A stretch of DNA of 64,000 nt, taken from assembly GCA_012064415.1 (NCBI GenBank), contig SSNU01000075.1:268239-332238 (forward strand), read 5' to 3'. Origin of the DNA: Gyrodactylus bullatarudis (lineage: Eukaryota; Platyhelminthes; Monogenea; Gyrodactylidea; Gyrodactylidae). The translations under genes were made by a program, and so were the position numbers. Below the pieces are notes generated by a model, which was not told the DNA's origin, ran no database searches, and saw nothing but the letters and a program-made list of their open reading frames with translations. Position 1 is the first letter of the stretch; every line of letters begins with the position of its first letter. Below, in pieces: positions 22,155 through 33,100 of the stretch.

Positions 22155-25004
22155 TCAACAACAAAGAAATCCCGCCTTTTTCTCGTCATCTCCCTCTTCA
22201 CTATCAGCTAGAGTTGGCTTCACTTTTTTTCCTTTCTCATTCTCGTCTCCTGAGCCAGATCCACTTTCGGCCTCGGAACCAGTTTTTTCTTTTTTCTTTG
22301 CTGTTGGCTTCTTTTTTTGAGGTTTTTTCTTTTTATTCTTTCCTTCATCTCCAGATCCACTCCCAGATCCGGATCCACTTCCAGATCCGGATCCACTTCC
22401 AGATCCGGATCCACTCCCAGACCCAGAACCTGATTTTTTTGCTTTGTTATTCGGTTTTTTGACTTTTTTTTCTTTCTTGGGCTTCTTCTTCTTCTTGTCG
22501 TCTTCAGATCCGGAAGCTGAATTTGTACCTGACTCATTTTTTTCTATTTTCTTTCCAAATAAGCCTTTCTTCATTGGCTTTTTAGCCTCATCCCCTGATT
22601 TTTGCTCTGATCCAGAGCGGGACTTTGAATCATCCTTTTTCTTGTTCTTTGCGGGTCCCTTCCTAAATAATCCCTTTTTCTTTGGCTCGTCAGCAGGTTT
22701 CTCTGATTCTGAGCCAGATTTCGAACCACTTCCCGACTCAGGGTCTGGTTTTTTGCCGAATTTCTTTTTCTGAGGCTTCTTCTTACTCTGCATTTTATCT
22801 TCTGACCCGGAAGCGGACCCGCTACCGGAACCACTGGCAGAACCTTTATTGTCCTTTACAGTTTTATCTTTGCCTTTTGCTTTACTGAAAAAGCCTTTTT
22901 TCTTTGGCTCGTCAGCAGGTTTCTCTGATTCTGAGCCAGATTTCGAACCACTTCCCGACTCAGGGTCTGGTTTTTTGCCGAATTTCTTTTTCTGAGGCTT
23001 CTTCTTACTCTGCATTTTATCTTCTGACCCGGAAGCGGACCCGCTACCGGAACCACTGGCAGAACCTTTATTGTCCTTTACAGTTTTATCTTTGCCTTTT
23101 GCTTTACTGAAAAAGCCTTTTTTCTTTGGCTTTTCATCTTCAGACCCTGATCCACTTCCAGATTCAGCTCCATTCTTACTTGCTTTACCAGAATTTTTAC
23201 CAAATAATCCTTTCTTTTTAACAGTTTTAGATTTTTTCTCAGACTCTGAACCGCTGCCGGATCCTGAACCAGACCCTGAACCACTGCCGGATCCTGAACC
23301 GGACTCTGAACCGCTGCCAGATCCTGAACCAGATTTCGAACCACTACCTGATCCTGAACCAGACTCTGAACCACTGCCGGATCCTGAACCAGACTCTGAA
23401 CCGCTGCCTGATCCTGAACCAGACTCTGAACCGCTGCCAGATCCTGAACCAGACTCTGAACCGCTGCCGGATCCTGAACCAGACTCTGAACCGCTGCCGG
23501 ATCCTGAACCAGATTTAGATTTTCTTTCAGAACCTGAACCAGACTCTGAACCGCTGTCAGAACCTGAACCAGACTCTGAACCGCAGCCAGATCCTGAACC
23601 AGATTTAGATTCTCTCTCAGAACCTGAACCAGATTTCGAACCAGAATTTGATTTTGCTATCATCTCTTTTTTAGTTTCTGTGCTGTTTCTACTATCGGTA
23701 TGAGATTTTGTTTGAGAAACAGAGCCTCCATCGGGTTCGTTAACACGAATTTTAGTGGAAGTTTCCATCTGATCAGATTTAACTTTCGAAGCAGTATTAG
23801 ATCGAGCTTCAGATTCAGAACAGGATTCAGGGCCTTCGACTGCTTCAGAATTTTGCAACTTGGTAAATTCTCCACCCGATTTCGGTTCTGTTTTAGATTC
23901 TCTTTGGGTCTTTCCAGTTGTCAGAAGTGTTTTGTTCGGAGCTTCCGTCTGATTTCCATCGGCAATCGCTTTATACTTTTCCGCTTTGTTCTCTTTTTTC
24001 TTGATAGACTTCTTTTTACTACTTCCTTTTAAAGAAGACTTTGAGGTTATTTCAGATTCTGATCCCATTTCAGAACCAGACCCAGTGTCGGATCCACTTT
24101 CACTCTCAGAGTAACTGCCTGTTTCACTTTCTGATCCGCTTTCACTCTCAGAGCCACTGCCTGACTCACTTTCTGATCCGCTTTCACTCTCAGAGTAACT
24201 GCCTGTTTCACTTTCTGATCCACTTTCACTCTCAGAGCCACTGCTTGACTCACTTTCTGATCCACTCTCAGATTGAGATCCTGATTTTGATTCTTTTTTA
24301 GGATCAACTTTCTCCTGGTGTACTGCAGTTGGAATAGTCTCAACACTTTCCAGACTTGTTGGCAGTTGAATATGCAGTTCATTACTTTGGCCTTTTTCAA
24401 CCTCTTTTATCGTTTCACTTTTCAAATCATTTGATTCTCTCTTTAGATCTAGACTTTCAGATTTTATTGCTTTAATTGGACTCATTTCCGCACCTGTTTC
24501 TTGGACATTTCTTTGGGTCTGTTCTGTATCTGGTAAACAATCAGGCTTGTGTTTTTTCACAAGGAACTTGTGGAACTCCTTCAATATCCCAATTGTGTAC
24601 TTTTCATTCTGACGTTGTCGATACAATTCCTGCAATGCCTTATCGATAATAAGGGGTTTTTCATCTTTAAATGATAACAGGGCCAAAATACACGAATGGA
24701 TATCATTTCTAATCACCTTATTTCCCATACAGGCCTGATCGCTTATCCACAGAGCCAGATCTATGCATTTATCCTTCAATGTCTTTTCATTATTGGAGAG
24801 AATCTTCTGAACTGTTTCACTAATATAGCCAGATGTTAGCTCATGTAAATGCATCATAGTTTCACATTTACCCAATACCTCCATATATGTAGCATAAATT
24901 TCTATTCTCTTTTCAATATCACATTTGTACCGTTTGAATAGTTCCATTGGATGAATATTCTTAATGAGTTCAAGTCCCTGATTAGTGCCATCCTTCTCGT
25001 TCAT
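22155..25004 (-). CDS. Ser/Gly/Glu-rich repetitive protein with C-terminal Cys-Cys
   Basis: Single open frame of 949 residues with ATG at 25004 and TGA at 22157-22155. Residues 1-~160 look ordered and helical ([31 protein letters not shown]). The remainder is disordered: (GSES)n and (GSGSGSES)n arrays, then acidic Ser-Gly blocks alternating with basic modules such as [20 protein letters not shown] and [15 protein letters not shown]. It ends GFLCC. There is no signal peptide or membrane segment. A 222-bp unit (74 residues) is exactly duplicated in tandem. SG dipeptides resemble glycosaminoglycan-attachment runs, but without a signal peptide that role is unsupported. The CC end resembles a geranylgeranylation or palmitoylation site and would tether the protein to membranes. 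I do not recognise a family for the N-terminal domain. Confidence 0.75.
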   Translation of the reverse strand: MNEKDGTNQGLELIKNIHPMELFKRYKCDIEKRIEIYATYMEVLGKCETMMHLHELTSGYISETVQKILSNNEKTLKDKCIDLALWISDQACMGNKVIRNDIHSCILALLSFKDEKPLIIDKALQELYRQRQNEKYTIGILKEFHKFLVKKHKPDCLPDTEQTQRNVQETGAEMSPIKAIKSESLDLKRESNDLKSETIKEVEKGQSNELHIQLPTSLESVETIPTAVHQEKVDPKKESKSGSQSESGSESESSSGSESESGSESETGSYSESESGSESESGSGSESESGSESETGSYSESESGSDTGSGSEMGSESEITSKSSLKGSSKKKSIKKKENKAEKYKAIADGNQTEAPNKTLLTTGKTQRESKTEPKSGGEFTKLQNSEAVEGPESCSESEARSNTASKVKSDQMETSTKIRVNEPDGGSVSQTKSHTDSRNSTETKKEMIAKSNSGSKSGSGSERESKSGSGSGCGSESGSGSDSGSESGSGSERKSKSGSGSGSGSESGSGSGSGSESGSGSGSGSESGSGSGSGSESGSGSGSGSESGSGSGSGSKSGSGSGSGSESGSGSGSGSGSGSGSGSGSESEKKSKTVKKKGLFGKNSGKASKNGAESGSGSGSEDEKPKKKGFFSKAKGKDKTVKDNKGSASGSGSGSASGSEDKMQSKKKPQKKKFGKKPDPESGSGSKSGSESEKPADEPKKKGFFSKAKGKDKTVKDNKGSASGSGSGSASGSEDKMQSKKKPQKKKFGKKPDPESGSGSKSGSESEKPADEPKKKGLFRKGPAKNKKKDDSKSRSGSEQKSGDEAKKPMKKGLFGKKIEKNESGTNSASGSEDDKKKKKPKKEKKVKKPNNKAKKSGSGSGSGSGSGSGSGSGSGSGSGSGSGDEGKNKKKKPQKKKPTAKKKEKTGSEAESGSGSGDENEKGKKVKPTLADSEEGDDEKKAGFLCC
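22679..23130. repeat. 222-bp tandem duplication inside the Ser-Gly protein gene
   Basis: The sequence from 22681 recurs at 22903 with a 222-bp period and stays in register for about two units, with no difference I could see. The period is a multiple of three, so the coding frame is kept and 74 residues are repeated. Confidence 0.92.
23240..23640. repeat. Coding minisatellite, (GSGSGSES)n
   Basis: Imperfect 24-bp units of the type CCGCTGCCGGATCCTGAACC plus AGACTCTGAA, repeated about a dozen times and encoding Ser-Gly/Ser-Glu octapeptides of the 949-residue protein. A related 60-bp-scale array lies at 24090-24260. Confidence 0.85.
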
Positions 25005-25264
25005 ATGAAAATCTGGGATGAAAATGAAACAAATAGTAACATTTTCTTCTTTCAGGTTATTTCATACGCATAAATAATTTATCGATCAGTATTATTAAAC
25101 ATGAAAATAATCTAGGTATATTCTTAAATAATGCATTTGGATTTTTTTCAAAGGTTCATCAACATTGAATTCCGCTTGTGTTTAATTTATCTACAAAATA
25201 ATCTTTCTAGCCTAGCACTGTTCAGTTTAAGCACCCTCGTATTATTCAGGTTAGCCCAAAGAAC

Positions 25265-25935
25265 TAAAGTTGGGAATCTATGACTTTTACAGAAATCTTG
25301 ATTTTTTCATCAAGAATTCGAATTTTTAAAGAATTTTTGGAAACCTACTCTGTTGCCCACTTTCACCAGGTGAAGAAAAAATATTCTAAAAAAAAGTTTT
25401 TGAAAAAATGAAAAATATAGCCTTTTTTAAATTCCCATTGATTTGAAAGATGGAGGTTGATCAAAAGAGGTTTTTCAGGATCAAGATTAGACAAGAGAGC
25501 TGACTAGCACCGTCAAATTACCGACAGTCACCCCATTTTCGAGAGATTTTCAATTATCGAAATTTCATTGATTCTCAAGTAGTGAAAATGATAGAAAAAT
25601 CGAAATTCAGCTCCCAAACTATAATGTGATTATGCATCAGATAAGATTCAGTTGAATTGATTTTCTTGTCTAATCTTGATCCTGAAAAACCTCTTTTGAT
25701 CAACCTCTAACTTTCAAATCAATAAAAATTTTCAGTTCAAAGTTCAAATGGGATTTTGGAGCCAAATGGGAATTTAAAAATGGCAATATTTTTCATAAAA
25801 AAAAATTTTTTTGGAAAATTTTTTCTTCACCTGGTGAAAGTGGGCAACAGAGTAGGTTTCCATAAATTCTTTAAAAATTCGAATTCTTGATGAAAAACTC
25901 GAGATTTCTGTAAAAATTATAGATTCCCAAGTTCA
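25265..25935. repeat. Fold-back repeat R2, copy a
   Basis: The arms at about 25270-25385 and 25815-25935 are imperfect inverted copies sharing CACCTGGTGAAAGTGGGCAA. The centre carries GATCCTGAAAAACCTCTTTT and a 'TCAAATCAATAAAAATTTTC' segment that recurs in copies b (33.4-34.6 kb) and c (51.8-52.4 kb). Confidence 0.8.
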
Positions 25936-26000
25936 TATCAATTAGTTTTAGATGTTACAGTTTACATAAGTATAAGTTTTTGATATTATTTGGTTCTCAT

Positions 26001-26105
26001 GGGGGAAGGTTAGAGAAAACAGACGCACGGGTAGAGTCTGAAGAGACCTGGCGAAATATAACGTTAATCATTATAATATACGTCTGTTTTCTCTAACCTT
26101 CCCCC
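26001..26105. repeat. Short inverted-repeat element (MITE-like), 105 bp
   Basis: 25-bp perfect inverted ends (26001-26025 and 26081-26105; GGGGGAAGGTTAGAGAAAAC...). A related single end (ATACGTCTGTTTTCTCCTAC) lies near 34080, next to R2 copy b. Confidence 0.75.
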
Positions 26106-26925
26106 AAGAGTTCAATATTTTTGATGAAGTTTGACAATATTATCGTTCAAATATGTTTTTGATAATTTCCAGATTTTTCGATTTATACCAATTCTACGAT
26201 TTAAGATTCAAAATGCTGTAGCAGTATTAGGCGAAAGAGATATTCTAAGATTCAGCAAAAGGGTTATAGAGGTTGATCTGTTAACCCTTAAAATCCCACA
26301 GTGATAGTTAAATCACACATCATTTTAGCAACTCATTATTATTCATTCAAGCATCAGAAAATACTTCGTTTACAACCCATTCGATATGGAATTTATTAAT
26401 CTCCTGGAATACGCAAAGAATTTGGCTCAATCATTCGTCGAACTCGACTTGATCGATAACTTCTGAACAATCGCATTGAAATAACTGTAGATTCATAATC
26501 AGCGTATTCAGAGTGATAGAAAAAAGATTGAATGCGAGTCATGAAAATTCTCTGGGACTTCAATGCAGATGAAAACCGATTTTTCTATCAACTACATGTT
26601 ATGTCTACAATATTTGAGAATATTTCCTTTCGAAAAAAGCAACTTAGTGACACGTAAGAAATCTCCCTACTGTATGCAATAGACTCTCGATAGATTTTCG
26701 ATGTGACTGATTTAGCCCATTACCATTTCGGTAGTTAAGAGTCTTAACTTAAGACCACTCTAATTGAGCTATTCTATTTAATAAATGCGGATATAAATGT
26801 TGATGTAAAAGTTTAATTTTTCCCAATTAGACAGAAATAAATGCGCACAAAAACAGGAATGAATGCATACTTTAAAAGTTGAAAAATAAGGAAATTTTCC
26901 TCATTCATTTCTTCTTCTACAGGTC

Positions 26926-27396
26926 ATGAGGTATTTAGAGAATCCATCACAGAGCTTCTTCAACAATAACCCAGAATATTGTCTGGCTCAGTTAGAATTG
27001 TATTTGCTCCAGTTGTATCAGATGAACACTGAAGAGAAAATCGACGCAATGATGCTACATTATGAAGCAGGCAACGTCCTCAAGAATCAAACAACGTACG
27101 AGGAAAAGTATTTCAAATCTGCTCAATGGTTCTCATTGCAGAGTACAAGACCATATAAGAAAAGTCCCACTTATAAGTTGATACGGATGAAAATCCGAGA
27201 AATGTTCCAGCTGAAAATAGAAGATAACCTCACCCCGTTTTATAATGCGATAGAGGAGAAAAACTTTACCAAAGATCAACAAAAGCTCATTCATCTTTTA
27301 AGTGATTTTATAAAGAAAGATGTCCCGAGTCCGTCGAAATTTGAGATTTTTTGCAACTGCTTCAGTGATAATGCAAACGCTCTTTTGACTACATGA
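26926..27396 (+). CDS. Unknown 156-residue helical protein
   Basis: Open frame with ATG at 26926 and TGA at 27394-27396. The sequence TTCTTCTTCTACAG lies just before GTC-ATG, so this may instead be the last exon of a longer gene. Residues such as CLAQLELYLLQLYQ, TYEEKYFKSAQWFSL and LIRMKIREMFQLK suggest a TPR-like all-helical fold. I cannot place it in a family. A degraded paralogue lies on the other strand at 29043-29462, which argues that the frame is a real gene under past selection. A TAATAAA lies shortly after the stop, near 27459. Confidence 0.55.
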   Translation: MRYLENPSQSFFNNNPEYCLAQLELYLLQLYQMNTEEKIDAMMLHYEAGNVLKNQTTYEEKYFKSAQWFSLQSTRPYKKSPTYKLIRMKIREMFQLKIEDNLTPFYNAIEEKNFTKDQQKLIHLLSDFIKKDVPSPSKFEIFCNCFSDNANALLTT

Positions 27397-27869
27397 TCAA
27401 GCTGAAATAGTAATAATTTGTTTGTTTTTGTAACTGTATTTATAAAAATCATTGAAAATCTAATAAACTTTCGAGATATTAATTTTCTTGCCTTCTCAAA
27501 GATGTTCTGAGGTCACTGACTATTGGTCAATGTACGAAAGGTTTGAGTGATGTGATAAAAAAACTGGTAGAACAAGGGATTTCTAAAGAAATATGACAAG
27601 GGGAGTTGGTCCAGTGACCTAAGTGTTGTACTTTCAATGCTCATGATCCTGATTCAATTTTCGGCAATTTTGTACTGTAGAGTCTAAATAAACGGATCTA
27701 TGCCTGCAATTTTTTTTGTTAGAAATAAAATCTATATTGAAAAAATAATAATGGTTTACAAAATGATAATTGGATAAAGGCAAATAGTAGATCTTGTTTT
27801 TGGTTTAAAGGCGAGGAAGAAACATAAATCATGAATGAGTTTTTTGATTGCAGTTGAAATGGTGTTGGC
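27397..27869. other. Intergenic region
   Basis: 473 bases of AT-rich 3' flank of the unknown helical protein gene. Nothing else supported. Confidence 0.45.
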
Positions 27870-28300
27870 AGTATATCTGAAAAAATTAAATCGAAAATCA
27901 CCTGGTTAATTCTACTCAATGAAGATCTGGATATAGGAGAGATTGGGAGTAGTCAATTTTAGATCGGATATGTTTAGTAATACTTTTTATGCAGTTGAGG
28001 TTGTCACAATTTGACAAGTCGTATTTCTCGTTAAGTTTATTATAAGTAGTGAGTAAATAAATAAATAAATTTGTGAAATTTTAAATGTCTCCAATTTTTT
28101 CAGGATAATTTTAGAATTTTTTTTTCTTAAATTCTACCTTACGATTCAGAATTTTATCATTTCTGGTCATAAGCTGTCTTATTTCTTGGAAAATGTTTGC
28201 TTGTTGCTGACTGCTAGTCATGCTGGTTAGTAGAACGACAAGTTTAAGGTGAATAAAAGCTTTTGTTTTCGTCGGTTCTCATCAGACCTTACACCGACAC
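27870..28300 (-). mobile_element. Internally deleted LINE copy with ribozyme-like 5' end
   Basis: Reading the minus strand, a hammerhead-like motif (28297-28245) is followed by a short ORF1-like start (ATG at 28221, MTSSQQQANIFQEIRQLMTR). Then, after a deletion, comes the ORF2 C-terminus (NEKYDLSNCDNLNCIKSI, RSKIDYSQSLLYPDLH stop) ending near 27905. The 3' part is homologous to the LINE at 18.3-19.5 kb (DRYDLSNCENLYSIK) and to 37.53-37.74 kb. Both genome-proximal ends of the element are present while most of the middle is gone. Confidence 0.65.
28245..28297 (-). ncRNA. Hammerhead ribozyme-like sequence at LINE 5' end
   Basis: The minus strand has stem I TAAGGT/ACCTTA (6 bp, 28291-28286 with 28250-28245) and core CTGATGA. 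A one-pair stem II (G...C around AACCGA) comes next, then GAAA. Stem III AACAAA/TTTATT has one C-A mismatch and loop AGCT. The cleavage triplet is TTC, with C17 at 28251. TCGGT just 5' of stem I can pair with ACCGA in loop II, possibly replacing the missing stem II. Stem II is much shorter than usual, so activity is uncertain. Confidence 0.5.
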
Positions 28301-28365
28301 GTAATATTTATACATAATTATCAATGAATAAAGTACACTGCTCAATTCTGGCCAATCGCTTTCAT

Positions 28366-28644
28366 TCACCTTCGATTTGCCAATGGGATTGAAATGTGTT
28401 CCTCATGTATTCGGCTCGAAGTAATCATGTATGGTCTTGTTGTTGCTCGGGATCTTTTTCCTCTGTTTTCCTTTTTGTTGCTGGGGCGATATTGATGCGT
28501 TTCTTTTCCTTTATGGGGTGGATCTTTCTGGTTGTGAAAGGAAACGAGTTCTAGCAAACGAATTTTATCGATTTTTAATTTCACAAGCTCATTGAGAATG
28601 GCTGTAGTTTTTGAAATTAAAAATAAATTAGATTTTTGAGTCAT
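28366..28644 (-). CDS. Short ORF of unknown nature
   Basis: 92-codon open frame starting with ATG (MTQKSNLFLIS) and containing a basic segment (SNKKENRGKRSRATTRPYM). It lies between the deleted LINE and a pseudogene, so it may be retroelement debris. No family is recognised. The rest of 28301-29042 shows nothing else. Confidence 0.2.
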   Translation of the reverse strand: MTQKSNLFLISKTTAILNELVKLKIDKIRLLELVSFHNQKDPPHKGKETHQYRPSNKKENRGKRSRATTRPYMITSSRIHEEHISIPLANRR

Positions 28645-29042
28645 AAAAATTGGTGAAAAAATTCAGTTTTTTTCGAAACGAAAGAAGATATTCCCAATTT
28701 AATCAGAGTTTTTGAGATGTGTTCAAAAATTTTAGAAATTCTCTCTCCTGATTGGTTTATTCAGTGGCTCTTGTTTCAACCAATGAGAAGACAAAACTTT
28801 TCTTCATCATAATCTGCGTTTATTAACTTCATGTGTATAGAATAAAACACTTTGACTCAACCCAAGGCCGTGTAAAAATTGGAAAATTCATAAATAACAG
28901 AATAAAAAGCCTTTAGTTAGCTAAAACTAAGGAATCAATGAAATAGCGAAACAAACGTTCATTGTATGAATGTGAAAATTTTAATTGCGCCATCAACTAA
29001 GGCGGACTCAGTCAATGCTGACAGTGTAATCAAAAGATCGTA

Positions 29043-29462
29043 TCAAAGTAGAGCAAAATGATCTTTTAAACCATTCTGTAGAAATCCAATCAAAATACTG
29101 AGCAAATTGTATTTGTAATTGTAGTAAAAATCTGCGAGGGAATTTTCAAACATTGACATCTTTGCATTGTATTTGAGACGAAAGATTTCATCGATTTGCC
29201 TCGGCATAATCTCAAGGTAGGCACTATACCTGATTGGTTTCAGAGTGAACTTTGCTAGCCATTTAGCTGTTTCATAAAACTTTTCCTCGTAATCATTCTA
29301 GCATGTCAAATGGAGTTGCTCCATGCGATAGAAAATGAGCATGTTATCTAGTTTTCTATTGGAAGTCATCTGACTTAATTGATGGAAATAAAACTTTAAT
29401 TGGATTAAACATTCCCTTTGGTCTTGGGTGAAAGCTTGATCAGGATGCTCCAGAAATTTCAT
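29043..29462 (-). pseudogene. Pseudogene paralogue of the helical protein at 26926
   Basis: The minus strand from ATG at 29462 reads MKFLEHPDQAFTQDQ, then QLKFYFHQLSQM and NDYEEKFYETAKWLAKF, aligning end to end with MRYLENPSQSFFNNN, QLELYLLQLYQM and TYEEKYFKSAQWFSL of the 26926 gene. A TAG at 29300-29298 sits exactly where the alignment continues, followed by a terminal TGA at 29045-29043. Either it is dead, or the stop marks an exon boundary I could not resolve. Confidence 0.7.
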
Positions 29463-29526
29463 GACATTGTTCAGCTTGTATAATTCGAAGAATACTTATT
29501 TTAATAAAAAAATTCATTTACGCATA

Positions 29527-29916
29527 TTAGGAGGCATTTACAAAATTATTTTTCTGATTTATATAACTACTATGAAGTAAACTACTAAATAATTTGTGAA
29601 TAAATTCTAACTTAAAATTTTGGCAGGCATTCAATTCGTTAATTAATTGATTGACTGAGAAAGAAGAACCATGATACATGTAATCTGAATTTTCATTTGA
29701 TAATTTCTTCATAACATTGATAACAATATAATAACAACGGTGATAAGAGATAGAGTGATATTTAAACATAAAGAGGATTCCAATACTACACCGCCAACGA
29801 ACCTTTGGATTACAAATTACATTTTCGATTTCAAAGATTAAATTTGATAATATTTTTGAGGTTTTCCTTTTGGTCAGGAACGTCATCATCTCCTTGCCGA
29901 TAGAAACATAAATCAA
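29527..29916 (-). CDS. Open frame of unknown function upstream of the pseudogene
   Basis: About 129 codons without an obvious start (KEMMTFLTKRKTSKILSNL, SYHRCYYIVINVMKKLSNEN). It lies 64 bp upstream of the pseudogene on the same strand, so it may be a preceding exon of the same decayed gene. No family is recognised. Between 29917 and 30188 I see nothing. Confidence 0.3.
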   Translation of the reverse strand: MIYVSIGKEMMTFLTKRKTSKILSNLIFEIENVICNPKVRWRCSIGILFMFKYHSISYHRCYYIVINVMKKLSNENSDYMYHGSSFSVNQLINELNACQNFKLEFIHKLFSSLLHSSYINQKNNFVNAS

Positions 29917-30188
29917 GATTCTCTTCTAAATTTCATACTCTAATCAATGATGGTGATTGTTTATTGTGTATTTTTCCTGAAAAGCTCACACCTTTTTTTT
30001 CGTAGTGTAAGGGGATTAATTAGGAGAGTTAGTAACGGGTTCATTACTTTTCCAAAAGTTAAAAAATAATATATCCTTAAAATATCGATTGTTATTGATA
30101 ATTGGGGCTTTTCAAACAAATTTTTATAATTTTGAGGTTATCCGTTTCTTTCATTCATTGGAATTTCTTTCAGGCTAGGCATATTTGA

Positions 30189-33100
30189 CTAATTTTTATT
30201 TTTCAACTTTTTGGATACTTTTTTGATCAAATTTCTGCCGAATTTCGAAATCTTTTCCGCTGTCGAAACAGAGGACTGTGGTAGATTGTCAACAACCTGA
30301 TCAATTTCAACAGGTTTACTCTCTTCTAAACTCGGCATAATGTTGATTAAGAGACTTGTGAATAGGAATGCTAGGCTGATATTCATTATTAGAAGTAAAA
30401 TAAATACGAAATTGTTCCGGAACCAATCCTAGAAAAAAAACCGATAAGTTGTTGGTAAATGTGAAAATATTTCGAAAAAAATAAAATGAAAAAATTGCGC
30501 GAGTATTTGAGCTCGATTTCAAAGATTTGAAGCGATTAAAAAATATAAGATAAAAGTTCAGAATTTCATTTAATTGTTTCAAATCTTCGAAATCAACAAA
30601 CATTTTTAACATCTCATTGGCTTCTTTGATTATGGGACTCAAAAAAATATTTGGTTATATGTAGGGAGGTCACAAAATAGCAATTTTTCAGAAAAAAAAT
30701 TGCTCCATTTTCAAAAATTATAGTATTTTTATAGCATATGAAAAATATGTTATATAGTACTTGTAAGTAAATCATAAAAAATATTTGGTTATATAACTTA
30801 TTCATCTAAAATGAGGAGGGCATCAAAAAGTACTATAAGTCCTTTTGGCTGTTTGAGGTCTATTTTCATTTCTATTCAGAAAAACGCAATTCAAGTTTTG
30901 ATTATTCAACTGGTGTGAATTTTATTACGGCCGGATAAGAACCTAAATTTTGTTTCAGGGCCTATTCTCTATTAAGGCCTATTATAAGGTCTTAACCCTT
31001 TCGTACCCATCGAACATATATGTCCGCGGGAAGTTTTAATCAAATTTCTTTGGGAAAAATATTTTTGCAAATTGAAATTACGCACAATTATAACACCTGA
31101 TTGTCAACCTTCGCAGAAAAATTATATTCGTCAAGATATTCTCAGAAATTGGATGATTTTTAAAAACTTTGTGTCGTCGCTAGTAAGTAGATAAGAAAAA
31201 TGTATTGAAATTGTTCAAAAAATATTTTTTCATATCAACACTTTTCAAATTCTCATTGCACGATTATTTCTAGACTTAACATAACGATTCCAAAAATATG
31301 TTCATATCAAGTCTATCTGGTCTCCCAATCAAATGCGTACGAAAGGGCTAATGCTTATTTCACATAGTCAGAAAAAGTTATACGTTTATCCTATTTCTAT
31401 CCTTACCATGAATGCTGTTATTTTAGGAGCTTAGGGTCTCACCTTTACTTTCTAAACTCGTGAGTATTACTTCCAATTTTATTTCAATTACTTTGCAATT
31501 ACCATCATTTGAGGATACAAATATCAAAAACGCACAGTCTACCTCTTGGGATGTAGAAAGATCCTTTTTTATCATGAAGAATTTCTTTATTGATAAAATT
31601 TATTTTTCTATTTGTCCTATATTTTTTTCATTAAGTCCTAATTTCTGTAATTGCCTAAATTTTAGGGTCCTAAAAAAAGGGAATAGCGTCCTATTTTTTG
31701 ATGCCCTAAAAATGAGACATTTCCAAAATAAATGAAACGCTTTTCGTCATTTTCAAGTTGGGCTTTCTCAATAGACAAGCTCCAGCTATTTTTTTTCTTT
31801 CAATGTAAGTAAAATCATCTGACAGATTCAACAAAACCTGAGAAATACAATCCTAAACTAGGGCAAATGACTAAAATAATATCAAACTAGTAATTGTAAA
31901 TGATTTTTACCGATTTCTGGTTTTTCCTACGAATAATTTAAAACCAAGAGAGATGAGCTGCTGATTAAAATTGATAAAAGAATTACTTTGACATCAGCAA
32001 GTCTGATAATAATTTCTCCGCGTAATCTACGCTCAGACTGCTTGAGAAGTTGTTGTTTGCGCTCTGAGCTGAGCTCTTTAACTTCTTTCTTTGTCATGCC
32101 GACAAGTCTGGAGCCAATCATTCGATTTGTGACTGTGCTTATTGCTCCAGAATGATCAATTGCAGATAAATCCGGCATACTAGATTCCTTAACACGGCCA
32201 AGGCCAATGTCAGATTCTAGGCGAAAAGTTTTCAAAAGATTTGGCAATTCATATTCATCGTCAACACGAGATTGCTTTTCATTTAGTCGATTCTGGCGTT
32301 CAGTATGCACTTGATAACTTGGCGGCGGGGGTAAGTTGTTTTTTACAAAATCTTCCGTTGGACTAGGAAATTAATTTCATATGATTTATATTGCAAGGCT
32401 ATGGGGAATTACATGCATATTTGTCTAATTACATCTATACTAGAAGAAATGTATATTAAGAAGGCATGCTTCCCTCATTTCAGACTGTGTCTTTCGTTGA
32501 AATTGAAAATGTCACTTTTGTTAAATGAGAAACAAACTTTGACTACATAAATCATAGATGCCCATAGATCCACAAGGAGTGAAATTGGCTAGCTTTGATT
32601 ATCAACTTCATTCCTGACAGAGGAAATTTAAATGGTCTTCGAATAAATCTTATTTGTACTTTTCGACTCCAGATTGAGTGATCATTACGAGTAGATTTTA
32701 AGAATTCAATTTGAATTATTACAAAATAATTACAAGTTATCCAAGTGTAAGATATTTCGAGTTATTTTTTCAAATTTTTGGATGGTGAAATTTCATTTTT
32801 ATACATTCAACAGCAAAAAATCAGACTACTTACAAGGGAACTTATTTATTCTTTGGATGTTTCGGTTCATAATTGTTTGATCATACATTTTTTTTCATAA
32901 ATGATTTATTACAAAAAAATAGCAGGACCCTTGGGGGAATTCAAATTAAGATTTTTTTCGGTCTATTAGATTTAATGCAAAATGCTTCCATCAATCATGT
33001 CTCAATCAAACATTGGGTTATGTTCTGTACATCATTAGAATCCCTCAAGGAACTGAATCGAATGCTGATCCCAAGTTAGAAATCAGAAATCTTGCAAATC

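Larger units (their letters stand above)
25005..26925. other. Intergenic region rich in fold-back repeats
   Basis: Contains the R2 fold-back element (25265-25935) and a 105-bp perfect-ended inverted repeat (26001-26105). Between 26383 and 26660 there are short open stretches (for example KNLAQSFVELDLID and NADENRFFYQLHVM, the latter followed by a GTAAGA donor-like site). These could be upstream exons of the gene at 26926, but no phase-consistent join was found. Confidence 0.5.

Noticed and set aside
23240..23640. Regular repeats as a possible CRISPR-like array
   Set aside because: The units are contiguous coding octapeptide repeats without unique spacers in a eukaryotic gene.
22214..24400. 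Numerous long open frames on both strands over the Ser-Gly protein gene
   Set aside because: They are shadows caused by the low-complexity GSES-coding repeats; only the 949-codon frame has a structured N-terminus and a coherent start and stop.
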